From Bacteroidota bacterium (GTDB taxonomy: Bacteria > Bacteroidota > Bacteroidia > AKYH767-A > OLB10): 61,894 nucleotides of DNA. Position 1 is the stretch's first letter. Every line of letters starts with the position of its first letter. Below, piece by piece: positions 45,696-53,666 of this stretch. The stretch lies in contig JAKPPP010000190.1 of assembly GCA_029547265.1 (NCBI GenBank), positions 1-61,894 on the forward strand. The letters run 5' to 3'. A model generated the notes under the pieces. It searched no databases. It was not told where the DNA came from and saw nothing but the letters and a program-made list of their open reading frames with translations. A program made the translations under genes and the position numbers.

Positions 45696-45703
45696 CAAAA
45701 TTA
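45696..45703 (-). promoter_or_regulatory. probable -7 element of trhO, 7 nt before ATG
   Basis: TAATTTTG on the minus strand, exact TAnnTTTG. A TTG 25 nt further upstream is a poor -33 candidate by distance. The predicted leader is about 4 nt. Confidence 0.5.
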
Positions 45704-45910
45704 GGGAATTTCGGGTTTAGAATTTAGACAAGGTATTGTTAAGATTTTGGCCGCAGATTATTATGATAATTACGATTGATTATGTTTTAAATCTCCTAAA
45801 TTTAAGGTTTACGGTTAAATGTACTGAAATTTCTATGAAAAGAAAACATTATATCATCAGAATTTAGAGGATTTAAATAACATAATTATATTGTTGATCT
45901 GCATTAAAAA

Positions 45911-45950
45911 CAAAAGCAGGATGTCGTAATTAAACAACATCCTGTTTTGA
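45911..45950 (-). terminator. terminator of the 180-residue lipoprotein gene
   Basis: CAGGATGT pairs with ACATCCTG around a 12-nt loop and is flanked by A-T pairs, with CTTTTG then TTTTT on the minus strand. It lies 16-55 nt past the stop. Confidence 0.8.
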
Positions 45951-45965
45951 ATAAATTATTTCGAA

Positions 45966-46508
45966 TTATTTAATGATATCACCTTCAAACTGAACACGCA
46001 ATTTAACCTTCACTTTAAATGCATGATCAATTGGAGCGTTTGTAAATCCTGATAAATTAAATTTAATATTCGAATTTCTAAAGTAGCCTAATAAATCTGT
46101 ATCGAACATATCGAGATCAATAGCTGTTAATCCTGTGGAAGGAACAGGATCTTTTTTAGCAAAATCGATCATTGATGAACTATTCGTATTACCAATTTTA
46201 GCATTGATTTTGCTTACCAAATTAAAAGTATAAGGAGTTGCACTGCTATCATCAATTGCCAAATTAATTGACTTTACAGTTACAGATTTAAGATGCTCCA
46301 AACTTGCTCCATTATCTTTTAACAAGTTGGTAATATTAGTTGACACTTCATATTCACCTAAGCTAATATTGCCTTGGGTAGTTGTAGGATCGACTTCAAT
46401 TTCGAATTCTGCATAATCATGCGTAAACGAAAACGCTGTTAAATCATCTTTACAAGAATAACTAAACAATAAGAAACAAGCTGCTAATGCATAAAATAGC
46501 TTTTTCAT
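45966..46508 (-). CDS. lipoprotein of unknown function
   Basis: A 180-residue lipoprotein: signal ending in the lipobox SYSC (Cys19), followed by acidic KDD, which in Bacteroidota can direct lipoproteins to the surface. The mature part is predicted mostly beta, with repeated short strands (AEFEIEVDP, EYEVSTNITN, TVKSINLAI, INAKIGNT, IKFNLSGFT, FKVKVKLRVQFEG). No known domain was recognised. The pattern resembles small surface or outer-membrane-facing lipoproteins with an Ig-like fold. It has its own terminator, and there is no convincing promoter in the spacer upstream. Confidence 0.8.
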   Translation of the reverse strand: MKKLFYALAACFLLFSYSCKDDLTAFSFTHDYAEFEIEVDPTTTQGNISLGEYEVSTNITNLLKDNGASLEHLKSVTVKSINLAIDDSSATPYTFNLVSKINAKIGNTNSSSMIDFAKKDPVPSTGLTAIDLDMFDTDLLGYFRNSNIKFNLSGFTNAPIDHAFKVKVKLRVQFEGDIIK

Positions 46509-46597
46509 GGAATAGGTTTTTGATAGTAGTCGAAAGGTATGTAAAATTTCTCTTTTTGCAAAAATTATTTGGTATGATAGAGGTCAGATTTTTTTTA

Positions 46598-46632
46598 GAT
46601 GATAGATATTCGATGATAGATGTTCGATGTTC
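46598..46632 (+). repeat. GATGATAGATRTTC tandem repeat, locus B
   Basis: Two 14-bp units (46598-46611 and 46612-46625; 13 of 14 equal) followed by a half unit GATGTTC, in the spacer before the lipoprotein gene. Shares a 19-mer (18 equal) with locus A at 42636. Confidence 0.65.
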
Positions 46633-46761
46633 ACGAGGTTTGAGGGATATGTCCTGATATTTCGACGAAGGAGAAATCGGCAAAGAAGCGTATTGTTCGG
46701 GAGTTGCTGCGTGATGGCAATAAAATCGGGAGAAGTGCCGGAACTTTTCGTAGAGCTCAAT

Positions 46762-47439
46762 TTAAATATACTTCTTGGCTTCGCGGAGACTTACGGTGGA
46801 GAGTTTGTGGTTGGCCACAAAATTGCGAACGGCGGCGGGTTGGAATTTTGAATGTTGGCGAAGCGCCCACCCTACTGCTTTTTGAAGGAAGAATTCTTTT
46901 GATTCGAGGTATTTTTCACATTGTTTGAAAAGCAGTTGCTCATCGGTTTTATCGGCATATTTCAACTGAAAAATGATGCTTGTGCGATGCAACCAAAAAT
47001 CATCTTGCGCATTCCATTTCTTGATGGATGGCTTTATCAACTCAGGATATTTCTGAAATAGTTTTCCTACAAATGTAGATGCTACCAAATCGACAGTATC
47101 CCACCACGATTTTTCGGTGATCATGTATTCTAACAACGATAATGTTTCGGGTGTCCATTCCTTGGATGTTTTTGCTATATATTCCATCGCCACATATTGA
47201 CACTCTCGACAAGGATGCGCCCATAAAAACATCACTACACTCTCAATATTCGCATCTTTCACTTTCCATAGTTGCGCCAAAAAAGGTTTATATATTTCTG
47301 CACGAACGTTCTTTTGCAATCCAAAGAATTCATAACGGTCGCGCATATATGCTTTCATGCGAGATGCTTGATATAAATTAGCATTGGCTTCCATTTCTGT
47401 TATCAACGCAACTAAAATCGCTTTCACTTCCTTCGTCAT
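46762..47439 (-). CDS. DNA alkylation repair protein (AlkD-like HEAT-repeat)
   Basis: A 225-residue all-helical protein of the AlkC/AlkD family. AlkD excises 3-methyladenine and 7-methylguanine by trapping distorted DNA in a HEAT-like solenoid. The family motifs are ESVVMFLWAHPCRECQYVAMEYI, EKSWWDTVDLVA, FWLHRTSIIFQLKYAD and EFFLQKAVGWALRQHSK. The Trp-Trp-Asp of the AlkD active site is present (SWWDTVD). The annotated start is ATG 47439 (MTKEVK), since the codon before it is TTG. A near-consensus TTTATTTG directly abuts the ATG. Monocistronic. Confidence 0.9.
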   Translation of the reverse strand: MTKEVKAILVALITEMEANANLYQASRMKAYMRDRYEFFGLQKNVRAEIYKPFLAQLWKVKDANIESVVMFLWAHPCRECQYVAMEYIAKTSKEWTPETLSLLEYMITEKSWWDTVDLVASTFVGKLFQKYPELIKPSIKKWNAQDDFWLHRTSIIFQLKYADKTDEQLLFKQCEKYLESKEFFLQKAVGWALRQHSKFQPAAVRNFVANHKLSTVSLREAKKYI

Positions 47440-47479
47440 CAAATAAAATTTTTAATAAATCTAAAAAGAATATCCTCAT

Positions 47480-47510
47480 AAAAAAAGCCGATCAATATGA
47501 CCGGCTTTTA
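47480..47510 (-). terminator. terminator of the respiratory ctaB cluster
   Basis: AAAGCCG(a)TCA pairs with TGA(c)CGGCTTT around a short loop; the minus strand goes on with seven T. It lies 3 nt past the stop of the 80-residue protein. Confidence 0.85.
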
Positions 47511-47512
47511 TA

Positions 47513-47755
47513 TTATTCAGTTACTGAAGTATCTGGTTTTCTTTTGTATTTCCAATACATGAATGCTGCCGTTCCTCCTAATAAATATGGAATCGACATT
47601 AAGAATAGAATTCCTTTATTTAAACCAACTCCAGTTTTTTGTCCTGTTTGAATGCTCGACGCAGCAACTTGTCGGCACATCGAACATTGTGCCATCGACA
47701 CATCCGAAAGAGACAAGGTAAACAACAAGGCGAATAAGAAGATCAACTTTTTCAT
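47513..47755 (-). CDS. small membrane protein with periplasmic CxxC motif
   Basis: An 80-residue protein: signal peptide ending MAQ (residue about 23), then CSMCRQVA, a Gln/Thr-rich turn, one membrane helix (FLMSIPYLLGGTAAFMYW) and a basic tail (KYKRKPD). A processed form would put the Cys pair at the very N-terminus in the periplasm. It closes the ctaB-cox-SCO-DUF420 gene cluster, 80 nt after DUF420, and is followed at once by the terminator. Homologues are usual at this place in Bacteroidota; a role in copper delivery or oxidase assembly is plausible from the Cys pair and context, but is not shown. Confidence 0.8.
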   Translation of the reverse strand: MKKLIFLFALLFTLSLSDVSMAQCSMCRQVAASSIQTGQKTGVGLNKGILFLMSIPYLLGGTAAFMYWKYKRKPDTSVTE

Positions 47756-47835
47756 GATTCTTGAATTGAAGCTACGAAGTTACGAAGCAAGGATTAAACG
47801 GCGAAAAGAAATTTTAAAATTCATGTTGAGAGATA

Positions 47836-48387
47836 TCAGCTTGGGTAATAAGGCGATATCATCAGATACACAATAACCCCTGTAGTAGTCACATATAACC
47901 AAATTGGGAAGGTAAATCGCGTGATTTTACGATGTTTAGCCACCTGATTCGTTAATCCGTACCAGAAACTGATAAGTACCAGCGGAAGTACCATAGCGGC
48001 TAGGATAATATGCGAGATAAGGATTCCGAGGTAAAGGGGACGCAAAGGATTATCGATTGGGAATTTCGTTTCATTCGACATCCAATGATACGTCACATAA
48101 GAAACCAAGAAGATAGCTGAAAGGAAAAAGGTAATCAGGTTAATGCTTTTATGTTTTGCAATATCTCTTTTCTTAATTGCATTAAACGACAACAACAATA
48201 AAATGGTGCAAGTACCATTGATAATTGCGTTTAAGAGCGGAAGATAATGCCCGAAGGCCGGCATTACCTCTGGGCGCGGAAGGATTTTACTATCGAGGAT
48301 AATCACCACCAGAAACACTACGATTGACAACGAGAGCACAATACGGAAGACTGTTTTCTCCTGCATTTTACTTAACAAATCAGACAT
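47836..48387 (-). CDS. DUF420 membrane protein (oxidase-associated)
   Basis: A 183-residue protein with five to six membrane segments. Typical of DUF420 (CtaM-like) are LPLLNAIINGTCTILLLLSFNAIKKRDIAKHK, SYVTYHWMSNET, ILISHIILAAMVLPLV and KHRKITRFTFPIWLYV. Conserved His residues in helices could carry heme or copper. In Bacillus the equivalent CtaM is needed for heme-copper oxidase activity, and the place after SCO fits an assembly role. The frame is open 13 codons upstream to a TTG; ATG 48387 is preferred. Confidence 0.9.
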   Translation of the reverse strand: MSDLLSKMQEKTVFRIVLSLSIVVFLVVIILDSKILPRPEVMPAFGHYLPLLNAIINGTCTILLLLSFNAIKKRDIAKHKSINLITFFLSAIFLVSYVTYHWMSNETKFPIDNPLRPLYLGILISHIILAAMVLPLVLISFWYGLTNQVAKHRKITRFTFPIWLYVTTTGVIVYLMISPYYPS

Positions 48388-48468
48388 AATAATTGAGTTT
48401 GGAATGTTAACAACTGAACGAAACAATTGTTGACCGGGTAAACATTTATTTTTCTATAAAAGCGGGAA

Positions 48469-49158
48469 TTACTTTTTCGCGTATTCCCTTTTCAGTACGT
48501 CAATATCTTCAATGAGGCGTTTCACATCAAGGACATTCGTACCATCGTAAGTTTGGATATTGCCTTTCTTATCTACAGCGCCTCTGATGCGGCCTTCTTT
48601 ATCGATTAGCGTAAACATTTCGGAATGGATAAAGTCATCGGGACCACCATCGCCTTCACCGGCAACTAAAAAATAGGAATTGCGGGCTAAGTCGTAAATT
48701 GTTTTTTTGTCGCCTGTAAGGAAGTACCATTTGTTTTTAATGGCGTAATGCTTAGCGGCATAGTCTTTCAATATAGAAGGAGTATCGTATTCGGGATTTA
48801 CCGTATAAGAAACGATTACTACATCCGGATCATCCTTAAATGCACTTTGAACGCGAATCATCTCGTTCGACATTTTAGGACAAATCGTTTGACAAGTAGT
48901 GAAGATAAAATTCGCTACATGTATCTTGTCCTTAAAGATATCCTGTGTTACCACATTACTATCTTGATCGAGCAAAGAAAAACCGCCGATGGAATGATAA
49001 ACTGTATCAACTACAGTTTTTCCATCGACGGTTTTCGCAACAGGTTCCTTTGGCCCGAAGATCTCTAACGTTTTAAAATTATTTTTCCCTGTTTGCAGAT
49101 ATAAATAAGCAAGCGAAGGAATAACGAGAAGCGTTACGAGAATCAGGAATTTTTTCAC
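48469..49158 (-). CDS. SCO1/SenC-family copper chaperone
   Basis: A 229-residue membrane-anchored thioredoxin-fold protein. An N-terminal helix anchors it in the inner membrane. Copper ligands are Cys89 and Cys93 (FTTCQTICPKM) and a His near 178 (DDFIHSEMFTL). It matures the CuA centre of oxidase subunit II. The start codon is GTG 49158, and it lies 2 nt after the subunit IV stop, so translation is probably coupled. It is in the ctaB-cox cluster. Confidence 0.94.
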   Translation of the reverse strand: MKKFLILVTLLVIPSLAYLYLQTGKNNFKTLEIFGPKEPVAKTVDGKTVVDTVYHSIGGFSLLDQDSNVVTQDIFKDKIHVANFIFTTCQTICPKMSNEMIRVQSAFKDDPDVVIVSYTVNPEYDTPSILKDYAAKHYAIKNKWYFLTGDKKTIYDLARNSYFLVAGEGDGGPDDFIHSEMFTLIDKEGRIRGAVDKKGNIQTYDGTNVLDVKRLIEDIDVLKREYAKK

Positions 49159-49160
49159 CC

Positions 49161-49532
49161 TTATTTGAACATATTATCCCATAAGTTCAGATAATTTGCT
49201 TCTGTAAGGCTCATCGCAATCAGATAAATTATCAAAACAAAAGGGAGAAGGATTGAGTACACTAAAGACATCTTCTCATGTTTCAAGTGCATAAAGAATG
49301 CAACGATGAAATAAGCTTTAACAACAGTTAAAGTAATGAAGATAACTTCTAATAATTCTTTCGACAAGCTTGTGAAAGCAATTGCCACTTCACCTATTGT
49401 AATTACCAATAAGATCCAGAATGTACGCCAGATAACGCCACGATTTTTAGGATCGTAATGTTCTGGAACGAATTGATTATGCATGTCGCCGGTATAGTAA
49501 CCGTGCGGAGTTTCATGTTTGTGATCTGCCAT
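49161..49532 (-). CDS. cytochrome c oxidase subunit IV
   Basis: A 123-residue subunit of the aa3/caa3-type oxidase. After a polar, His-rich N-terminus (MADHKHETPHGYY) come three membrane helices: TFWILLVITIGEVAIAF, FITLTVVKAYFIVAFFMHLKHEK and YSILLPFVLIIYLIAMSLTEANY. The VKAYFIVAFFMHLK block is the signature of the prokaryotic subunit IV family (CtaF/CyoD-like). It lies between subunit III and SCO. Confidence 0.93.
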   Translation of the reverse strand: MADHKHETPHGYYTGDMHNQFVPEHYDPKNRGVIWRTFWILLVITIGEVAIAFTSLSKELLEVIFITLTVVKAYFIVAFFMHLKHEKMSLVYSILLPFVLIIYLIAMSLTEANYLNLWDNMFK

Positions 49533-49572
49533 AACTATATACAGAAATTCAGGTTTATAATCTTGTAATTAA

Positions 49573-50421
49573 TTATACTAAGTAGAAGAAGGTAAATACG
49601 AATACCCATACTAAATCTACAAAGTGCCAGTAAAGACCGGTTTTCTCGATTTGCTCATAATGTCCGCGACGAGAATAAACTCCGCTAAGAACATTAAAGA
49701 AGATAATAATATTAATTACCACTCCGCTGAATACGTGGAATCCGTGGAAACCTGTGATAAAGAAGAAGAAGTCAGCGAATAACGGATGACCATATTCATT
49801 ATCGGTAAGGTTAGCACCATGGATAGGTTGAGCAACCGCTTTAATGCGAGCGATTTCTGCTTTGTCTTCGATCACCTTATGATCAGGAGAGATTAGCGCC
49901 CAATCAGGAGCATGAATTCCTTTAGCATGTAAGCTAGGAGCGTTCTCAGGGAAACGATAAATTTCACCGGTAGGCATTTTCAATGCACCGTCAGGAGTTC
50001 CTGAGATGAAATTATACCACTCCCAAGCCTGAGAGCCAAGGAACATAAATCCGCCGATGATGGTTAAGCCCATCCAAACAGCTACGCTTTTGTTATCTCT
50101 TCTGTGACCTGCATCAACGGCTAATACCATTGTTACAGAACTCATGATGAGGATGAAGGTCATTAAACCTACATACGCTAACGGCAAGTGATCATGAACA
50201 AACGGAAAGTGAGTAAACACGTCGTTTGCCGTTGGCCAAATGTGCGTTAAACGATGACGGAATGCACCGTAAGCGATGATTAGAGAAGAGAATGTGAAGG
50301 CATCCGAAACCAGGAAGAACCACATCATCATTTTTCCCCAGCTGATTCCGAACGGAGATTTACCTCCACCCCATGGGTTGGAAGAAGAATTCTCGTGTGC
50401 AAGTGTAGCTTCTGCAGCCAT
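49573..50421 (-). CDS. ctaE: cytochrome c oxidase subunit III
   Basis: A 282-residue heme-copper oxidase subunit III with seven helices. Signatures: MMWFFLVSDAFTFSSLIIAY (helix 1-2), FFFITGFHGFHVFSGVVINII, and YWHFVDLVWVFVFTFFYLV at the end. Between helices 4 and 5 (residues about 137-205) there is an extra loop of about 65 polar residues (GTPDGALKMPTGEIYRFPENAP to NLTDNEYGHP) that is not in the standard fold and should face the periplasm. The order ctaB, subunit III-like, subunit III, subunit IV is conserved in Bacteroidota. The catalytic subunits I and II lie at the other locus. Confidence 0.95.
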   Translation of the reverse strand: MAAEATLAHENSSSNPWGGGKSPFGISWGKMMMWFFLVSDAFTFSSLIIAYGAFRHRLTHIWPTANDVFTHFPFVHDHLPLAYVGLMTFILIMSSVTMVLAVDAGHRRDNKSVAVWMGLTIIGGFMFLGSQAWEWYNFISGTPDGALKMPTGEIYRFPENAPSLHAKGIHAPDWALISPDHKVIEDKAEIARIKAVAQPIHGANLTDNEYGHPLFADFFFFITGFHGFHVFSGVVINIIIFFNVLSGVYSRRGHYEQIEKTGLYWHFVDLVWVFVFTFFYLV

Positions 50422-50460
50422 ACAATATATATTCAGGTTAAAGGTTGAACTAGATAATTT

Positions 50461-51039
50461 TTAACGGAAGATGGCCAAAAATACAAATAAATACAACCAA
50501 AGCCCACCCAAAAAGTGCCAGTATATTGCACATAATGAGATTCCGAGGTAATTTTTTGAGCTGTATTTCTGTAAAATTGACTTTCCGGCGGTTACCATTA
50601 AGCCGATCAAGCCGAACGCAAGATGCGCAAGGTGAAGTCCGGTTAATGCGTAAAAGAATGATTCTGAAGGAGTTCCAACGAAGTGAATGTTATTATCTAC
50701 TAATGCACTCCATCCCATAAATTGACAAAACACGAAGGCTAATCCGAGGCCTAAAGTGATGATAATGAGATTTTTCGCCATCACTTTATTGTCTTTGCGT
50801 ATTGCTGCAATCGACATTTGCATGGTAATACTGCTTAAAATTATCGCTACCGTTGAAATATAAAACATGGTAGGGATTTCGAACACCAGCCAGTTTCCTT
50901 CTGCCTGACGAACAACGTATCCGGAGGTAAGCCCTGCGAATAACATTACAATACTAGCGATTGCCACCCAAAGAAGAATTTTCTCGGTAGGAACACGTGG
51001 CTTCACATTTTCAATAGCGTTTTCTGCTGTCATTTCCAT
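50461..51039 (-). CDS. second subunit-III-like heme-copper oxidase protein
   Basis: A 192-residue membrane protein with five helices and the subunit III core LTGLHLAHLAFGLIGLM and YWHFLGGLWLYLFVFLAIF. It is shorter than the neighbouring subunit III, lacking the first two helices, as in CyoC-type or truncated CoxIII. The start is chosen at ATG 51039; the frame runs to a TTG at 51069 that would overlap ctaB, and ATG 51033 is a further possibility. The pair of subunit III genes is normal in this phylum, though the separate roles are not clear. Confidence 0.9.
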   Translation of the reverse strand: MEMTAENAIENVKPRVPTEKILLWVAIASIVMLFAGLTSGYVVRQAEGNWLVFEIPTMFYISTVAIILSSITMQMSIAAIRKDNKVMAKNLIIITLGLGLAFVFCQFMGWSALVDNNIHFVGTPSESFFYALTGLHLAHLAFGLIGLMVTAGKSILQKYSSKNYLGISLCAIYWHFLGGLWLYLFVFLAIFR

Positions 51040-51043
51040 CTTA

Positions 51044-51931
51044 TCAGATTTTATCAAGAACCATTGCAATCATTACTACAGGCAGATAGAGGAAAGATCC
51101 ATACATTAGTTTTCTTGCGGCATCCATATCGCACTTTTGATACAGCTGATAGGCTTGCCATAAGAAATAGAAACTTACTCCCAGAATTGCGATCATTGAA
51201 ACCCATCCCGACAGATGAAACACATAAGGCATAACGCCAACCGGGATTAAACTAAGTGTATATAATAAGGCCTGTAGTGCCGAACCTTTATCGCGATTCC
51301 CTGTTGGAAGCAGATTAAATCCGGCTTTTTTATAATCATCATCAAGCACCCAAGCGATTGCCCAGAAGTGCGGGAACTGCCATAAAAACTGAATGGTGAA
51401 TAAAAGCCATGCTTCTATCCCGAAACTTCCCGTTGCAGCCACCCATCCTAACATAGGAGGAATAGCTCCCGGAATAGCACCCACAAATACCGCAAATGGT
51501 GTAACTCTCTTTAGCGGCGTATAAACGACAGTGTAAAGTATAATCGCAAGCAGTCCTAAAATACCACTGTAGATATTCATGTAATACGCCAAGATGAAAA
51601 CTCCTAAAGCTCCAACAAGAACGCAAACTATCACTGCCTCCCAAACCGACATACGAGAATCGGGTAAAGGACGATTTAGTGTTCTTGTCATCAACTTATC
51701 GAGTTCGCGCTCCATAATCTGGTTAAAGCCATTCGCCGATCCGGTTACTAAAAACCCGCCCAAGACCAATAGCCACATCTTGCCGAAATCAATTTCTCCG
51801 GGCGCCAACATAAACGCCATGGCCGCCGAAAAAACGACAAGCGATGCCAACCTCATTTTTGTGAGCTGTGCATAGTCCTGCAATTTAGCAGATATGGTTA
51901 AAGGCTTTTCCAGGGTGAAGGATTTCTCCAT
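51044..51931 (-). CDS. ctaB: protoheme IX farnesyltransferase (heme O synthase)
   Basis: A 295-residue polytopic prenyltransferase of the UbiA superfamily that makes heme O from heme B, needed for the oxidase. It has the Asp/Asn-rich active loop GFNQIMERELDKLMTRTLNRPLP and the second motif WQFPHFWAIAWVLDDDYKKAGF. The N-terminus (SAKLQDYAQLTKMRLASLVV) is family-typical. It heads the oxidase cluster. A perfect -7 box (51939-51946) and a TTG 20 nt upstream of it lie so close that the ATG would be about 4 nt from the start of the transcript. Confidence 0.96.
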   Translation of the reverse strand: MEKSFTLEKPLTISAKLQDYAQLTKMRLASLVVFSAAMAFMLAPGEIDFGKMWLLVLGGFLVTGSANGFNQIMERELDKLMTRTLNRPLPDSRMSVWEAVIVCVLVGALGVFILAYYMNIYSGILGLLAIILYTVVYTPLKRVTPFAVFVGAIPGAIPPMLGWVAATGSFGIEAWLLFTIQFLWQFPHFWAIAWVLDDDYKKAGFNLLPTGNRDKGSALQALLYTLSLIPVGVMPYVFHLSGWVSMIAILGVSFYFLWQAYQLYQKCDMDAARKLMYGSFLYLPVVMIAMVLDKI

Positions 51932-51938
51932 GAGGGCG

Positions 51939-51969
51939 CAAAAGTAAGGGATACTGATCTTAAGTACAA
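51939..51969 (-). promoter_or_regulatory. promoter of the ctaB-cox cluster
   Basis: On the minus strand: TTG (51969-51967), 20-nt spacer, TACTTTTG (51946-51939), 7 nt, ATG. This is the best full match to the Bacteroidota -33/-7 consensus (TTG-N19-21-TAnnTTTG) in the window and implies a nearly leaderless message. Confidence 0.65.
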
Positions 51970-52148
51970 GGAGGAATCATTCTAAATTTTGATTTTTTCA
52001 GTCGAAAAAGCGATTCTTCATGTAGCATTATGCAAATAGGGACCTACTAGGACAAAATAGTGGTTATCATTCTCTGGCTAAAATTATTATCATGCTGATT
52101 TAAAAACAGTTATGCTGGATGCATTTACCTACGGCATGATTCTTTCAT

Positions 52149-53534
52149 TTACTCCCCTTTGTGCTTTCCGGTAATGATTTGGGTAGCGGTAAGCACAACA
52201 ATTTTCAAATCGAGGAGCAGCGACCAGTTTTCGAGGTACCAAACATCGTATTCCACCCTATTCTCCATGAGTTTATGATCGCGGGTTTCACCACGCAACC
52301 CGTTTACTTGCGCCCATCCGGTAATTCCGGGCTTTACGAGATGCCTAACCATAAATTTATCGATCAGTGCCGAATACTCTTCAGTATGTTTGAGCATATG
52401 TGGACGAGGACCTACCACCGACATATTCCCAATCAATGCATTATAAAATTGAGGCAGTTCATCGAGGCTGGTTTTACGCAGAAACGACCCTATAGCGGTA
52501 ATTCTTTCATCGCCTTGTTTGGCTTGTTCAATATCGGCCTTTGCATTTACACGCATCGTTCTGAATTTCCAGCAAGTAAATTCCTTGTTGTCTTTTCCCG
52601 AACGTTTTTGCTTAAAGAACACGGGACCGGAAGAACTCAACTTAATTAGTGGAGCAATAATGATTAATGCCAATGGAAAAACAATGGCAATAACCAACAA
52701 AGAAAACACAATATCGAAGTAGCGTTTTACTAAACGATTTCCGATATTTTGCAATGGTTCATTCCTCACACTTAATACTGCTACCGACTCATAAAAATCG
52801 ATTTTCACCCTGCGATTCAAGAATCCTCTAAAATCGGGAACCACTTTAAATCGTATTAAGTTTCGGTCGGCAAAGGTCATCATGCTAGCTACTTCTTCGG
52901 CTTTCATGCCTGATACTGAACAATAAATTTCATCTACTTTCATATCCAGAGCAAATGCATGCGCATCGTGCAAATTTCCTTTCAACCACACACTATCAAT
53001 GTCAGTTAAATCGTCGGAAAAAATCCCGAGCAATCGATAACCTACCTCCGGATGTCGCTCGAAGAAATGCTGCATATCGATAGCAGGCTGACCATTACCA
53101 ACAATAATTACCTTGCGGTAATTTAATCCTCGGCGACGAACGAAATTGATGATATATGCCATCACCGACCGCCAAACAAAGAAGACAATTGCGAACACCG
53201 CCAACTTCACTTCGATATGGAAGACAGGAATAAAATAACTATCGAAGAAATAGAGGAAAACGACTATGGTCACCACAAAAATGGCATAAGCCCTAAACAA
53301 CAAAGAAAGAATTTGTTCGAAGCGTAATCCACGATCAATTTGATGAACTTCAGTAAGGAAGGTAGAGATAACCCAGAATAAATTGATGTAAATAAACTGA
53401 GCTAAGAAGTTAGTATCTGCGGTTAATACCGGCCACTTATAATAAAAGCTTACTAACCAGAATACGGTATTTAGCAGTAAGAAATCCCCTACCACATAAA
53501 TCATCTTCAAATATTTCGAATATCCTGATGCCAT
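52149..53534 (-). CDS. undecaprenyl-phosphate sugar phosphotransferase (WcaJ/exopolysaccharide type)
   Basis: A 461-residue polyisoprenyl-phosphate hexose-1-phosphate transferase that starts exopolysaccharide or O-antigen repeat synthesis. Four N-terminal helices (FLLNTVFWLVSF and on) are followed by a CoA-binding-like domain (KVIIVGNGQPAIDMQHF), a further membrane segment (YFDIVFSLLVIAIVFPLALI), and the catalytic domain with KLSSSGPVFFKQKRSGKDN, FTCWKFRTM, SLDELPQFYNAL and GPRPH, ending VKPGITGWAQVNGLRGET. No polysaccharide gene cluster is present here, so it is an orphan initiator. A TATTTTTG box sits 11 nt before the ATG. Confidence 0.95.
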   Translation of the reverse strand: MASGYSKYLKMIYVVGDFLLLNTVFWLVSFYYKWPVLTADTNFLAQFIYINLFWVISTFLTEVHQIDRGLRFEQILSLLFRAYAIFVVTIVVFLYFFDSYFIPVFHIEVKLAVFAIVFFVWRSVMAYIINFVRRRGLNYRKVIIVGNGQPAIDMQHFFERHPEVGYRLLGIFSDDLTDIDSVWLKGNLHDAHAFALDMKVDEIYCSVSGMKAEEVASMMTFADRNLIRFKVVPDFRGFLNRRVKIDFYESVAVLSVRNEPLQNIGNRLVKRYFDIVFSLLVIAIVFPLALIIIAPLIKLSSSGPVFFKQKRSGKDNKEFTCWKFRTMRVNAKADIEQAKQGDERITAIGSFLRKTSLDELPQFYNALIGNMSVVGPRPHMLKHTEEYSALIDKFMVRHLVKPGITGWAQVNGLRGETRDHKLMENRVEYDVWYLENWSLLLDLKIVVLTATQIITGKHKGE

Positions 53535-53545
53535 AATCTGCGATT

Positions 53546-53553
53546 CAAAAATA
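53546..53553 (-). promoter_or_regulatory. probable -7 element of the sugar-transferase gene
   Basis: TATTTTTG on the minus strand, exact TAnnTTTG, 11 nt before the ATG; no -33 TTG at the usual distance. Confidence 0.45.
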
Positions 53554-53666
53554 GTGAGATTGGAGGAGAAGTAGGCTTAAATATGGGCGAAAGAAAAAAT
53601 ATTTGCGACTAATTGACGAGATTAAAGGACAAAAGCTTCTTTTTTAAAGAAGTTGAAAACGACTTA

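Noticed and set aside
46462..46683. 73-codon minus-strand ORF over the lipoprotein start and the GATAGATG repeats
   Set aside because: Overlaps the true signal peptide in another frame, and its sequence derives from the simple repeat.
46627..46928. Plus-strand ORFs of about 74 codons opposite the AlkD-like gene end
   Set aside because: Antisense shadows of a well-supported coding gene.
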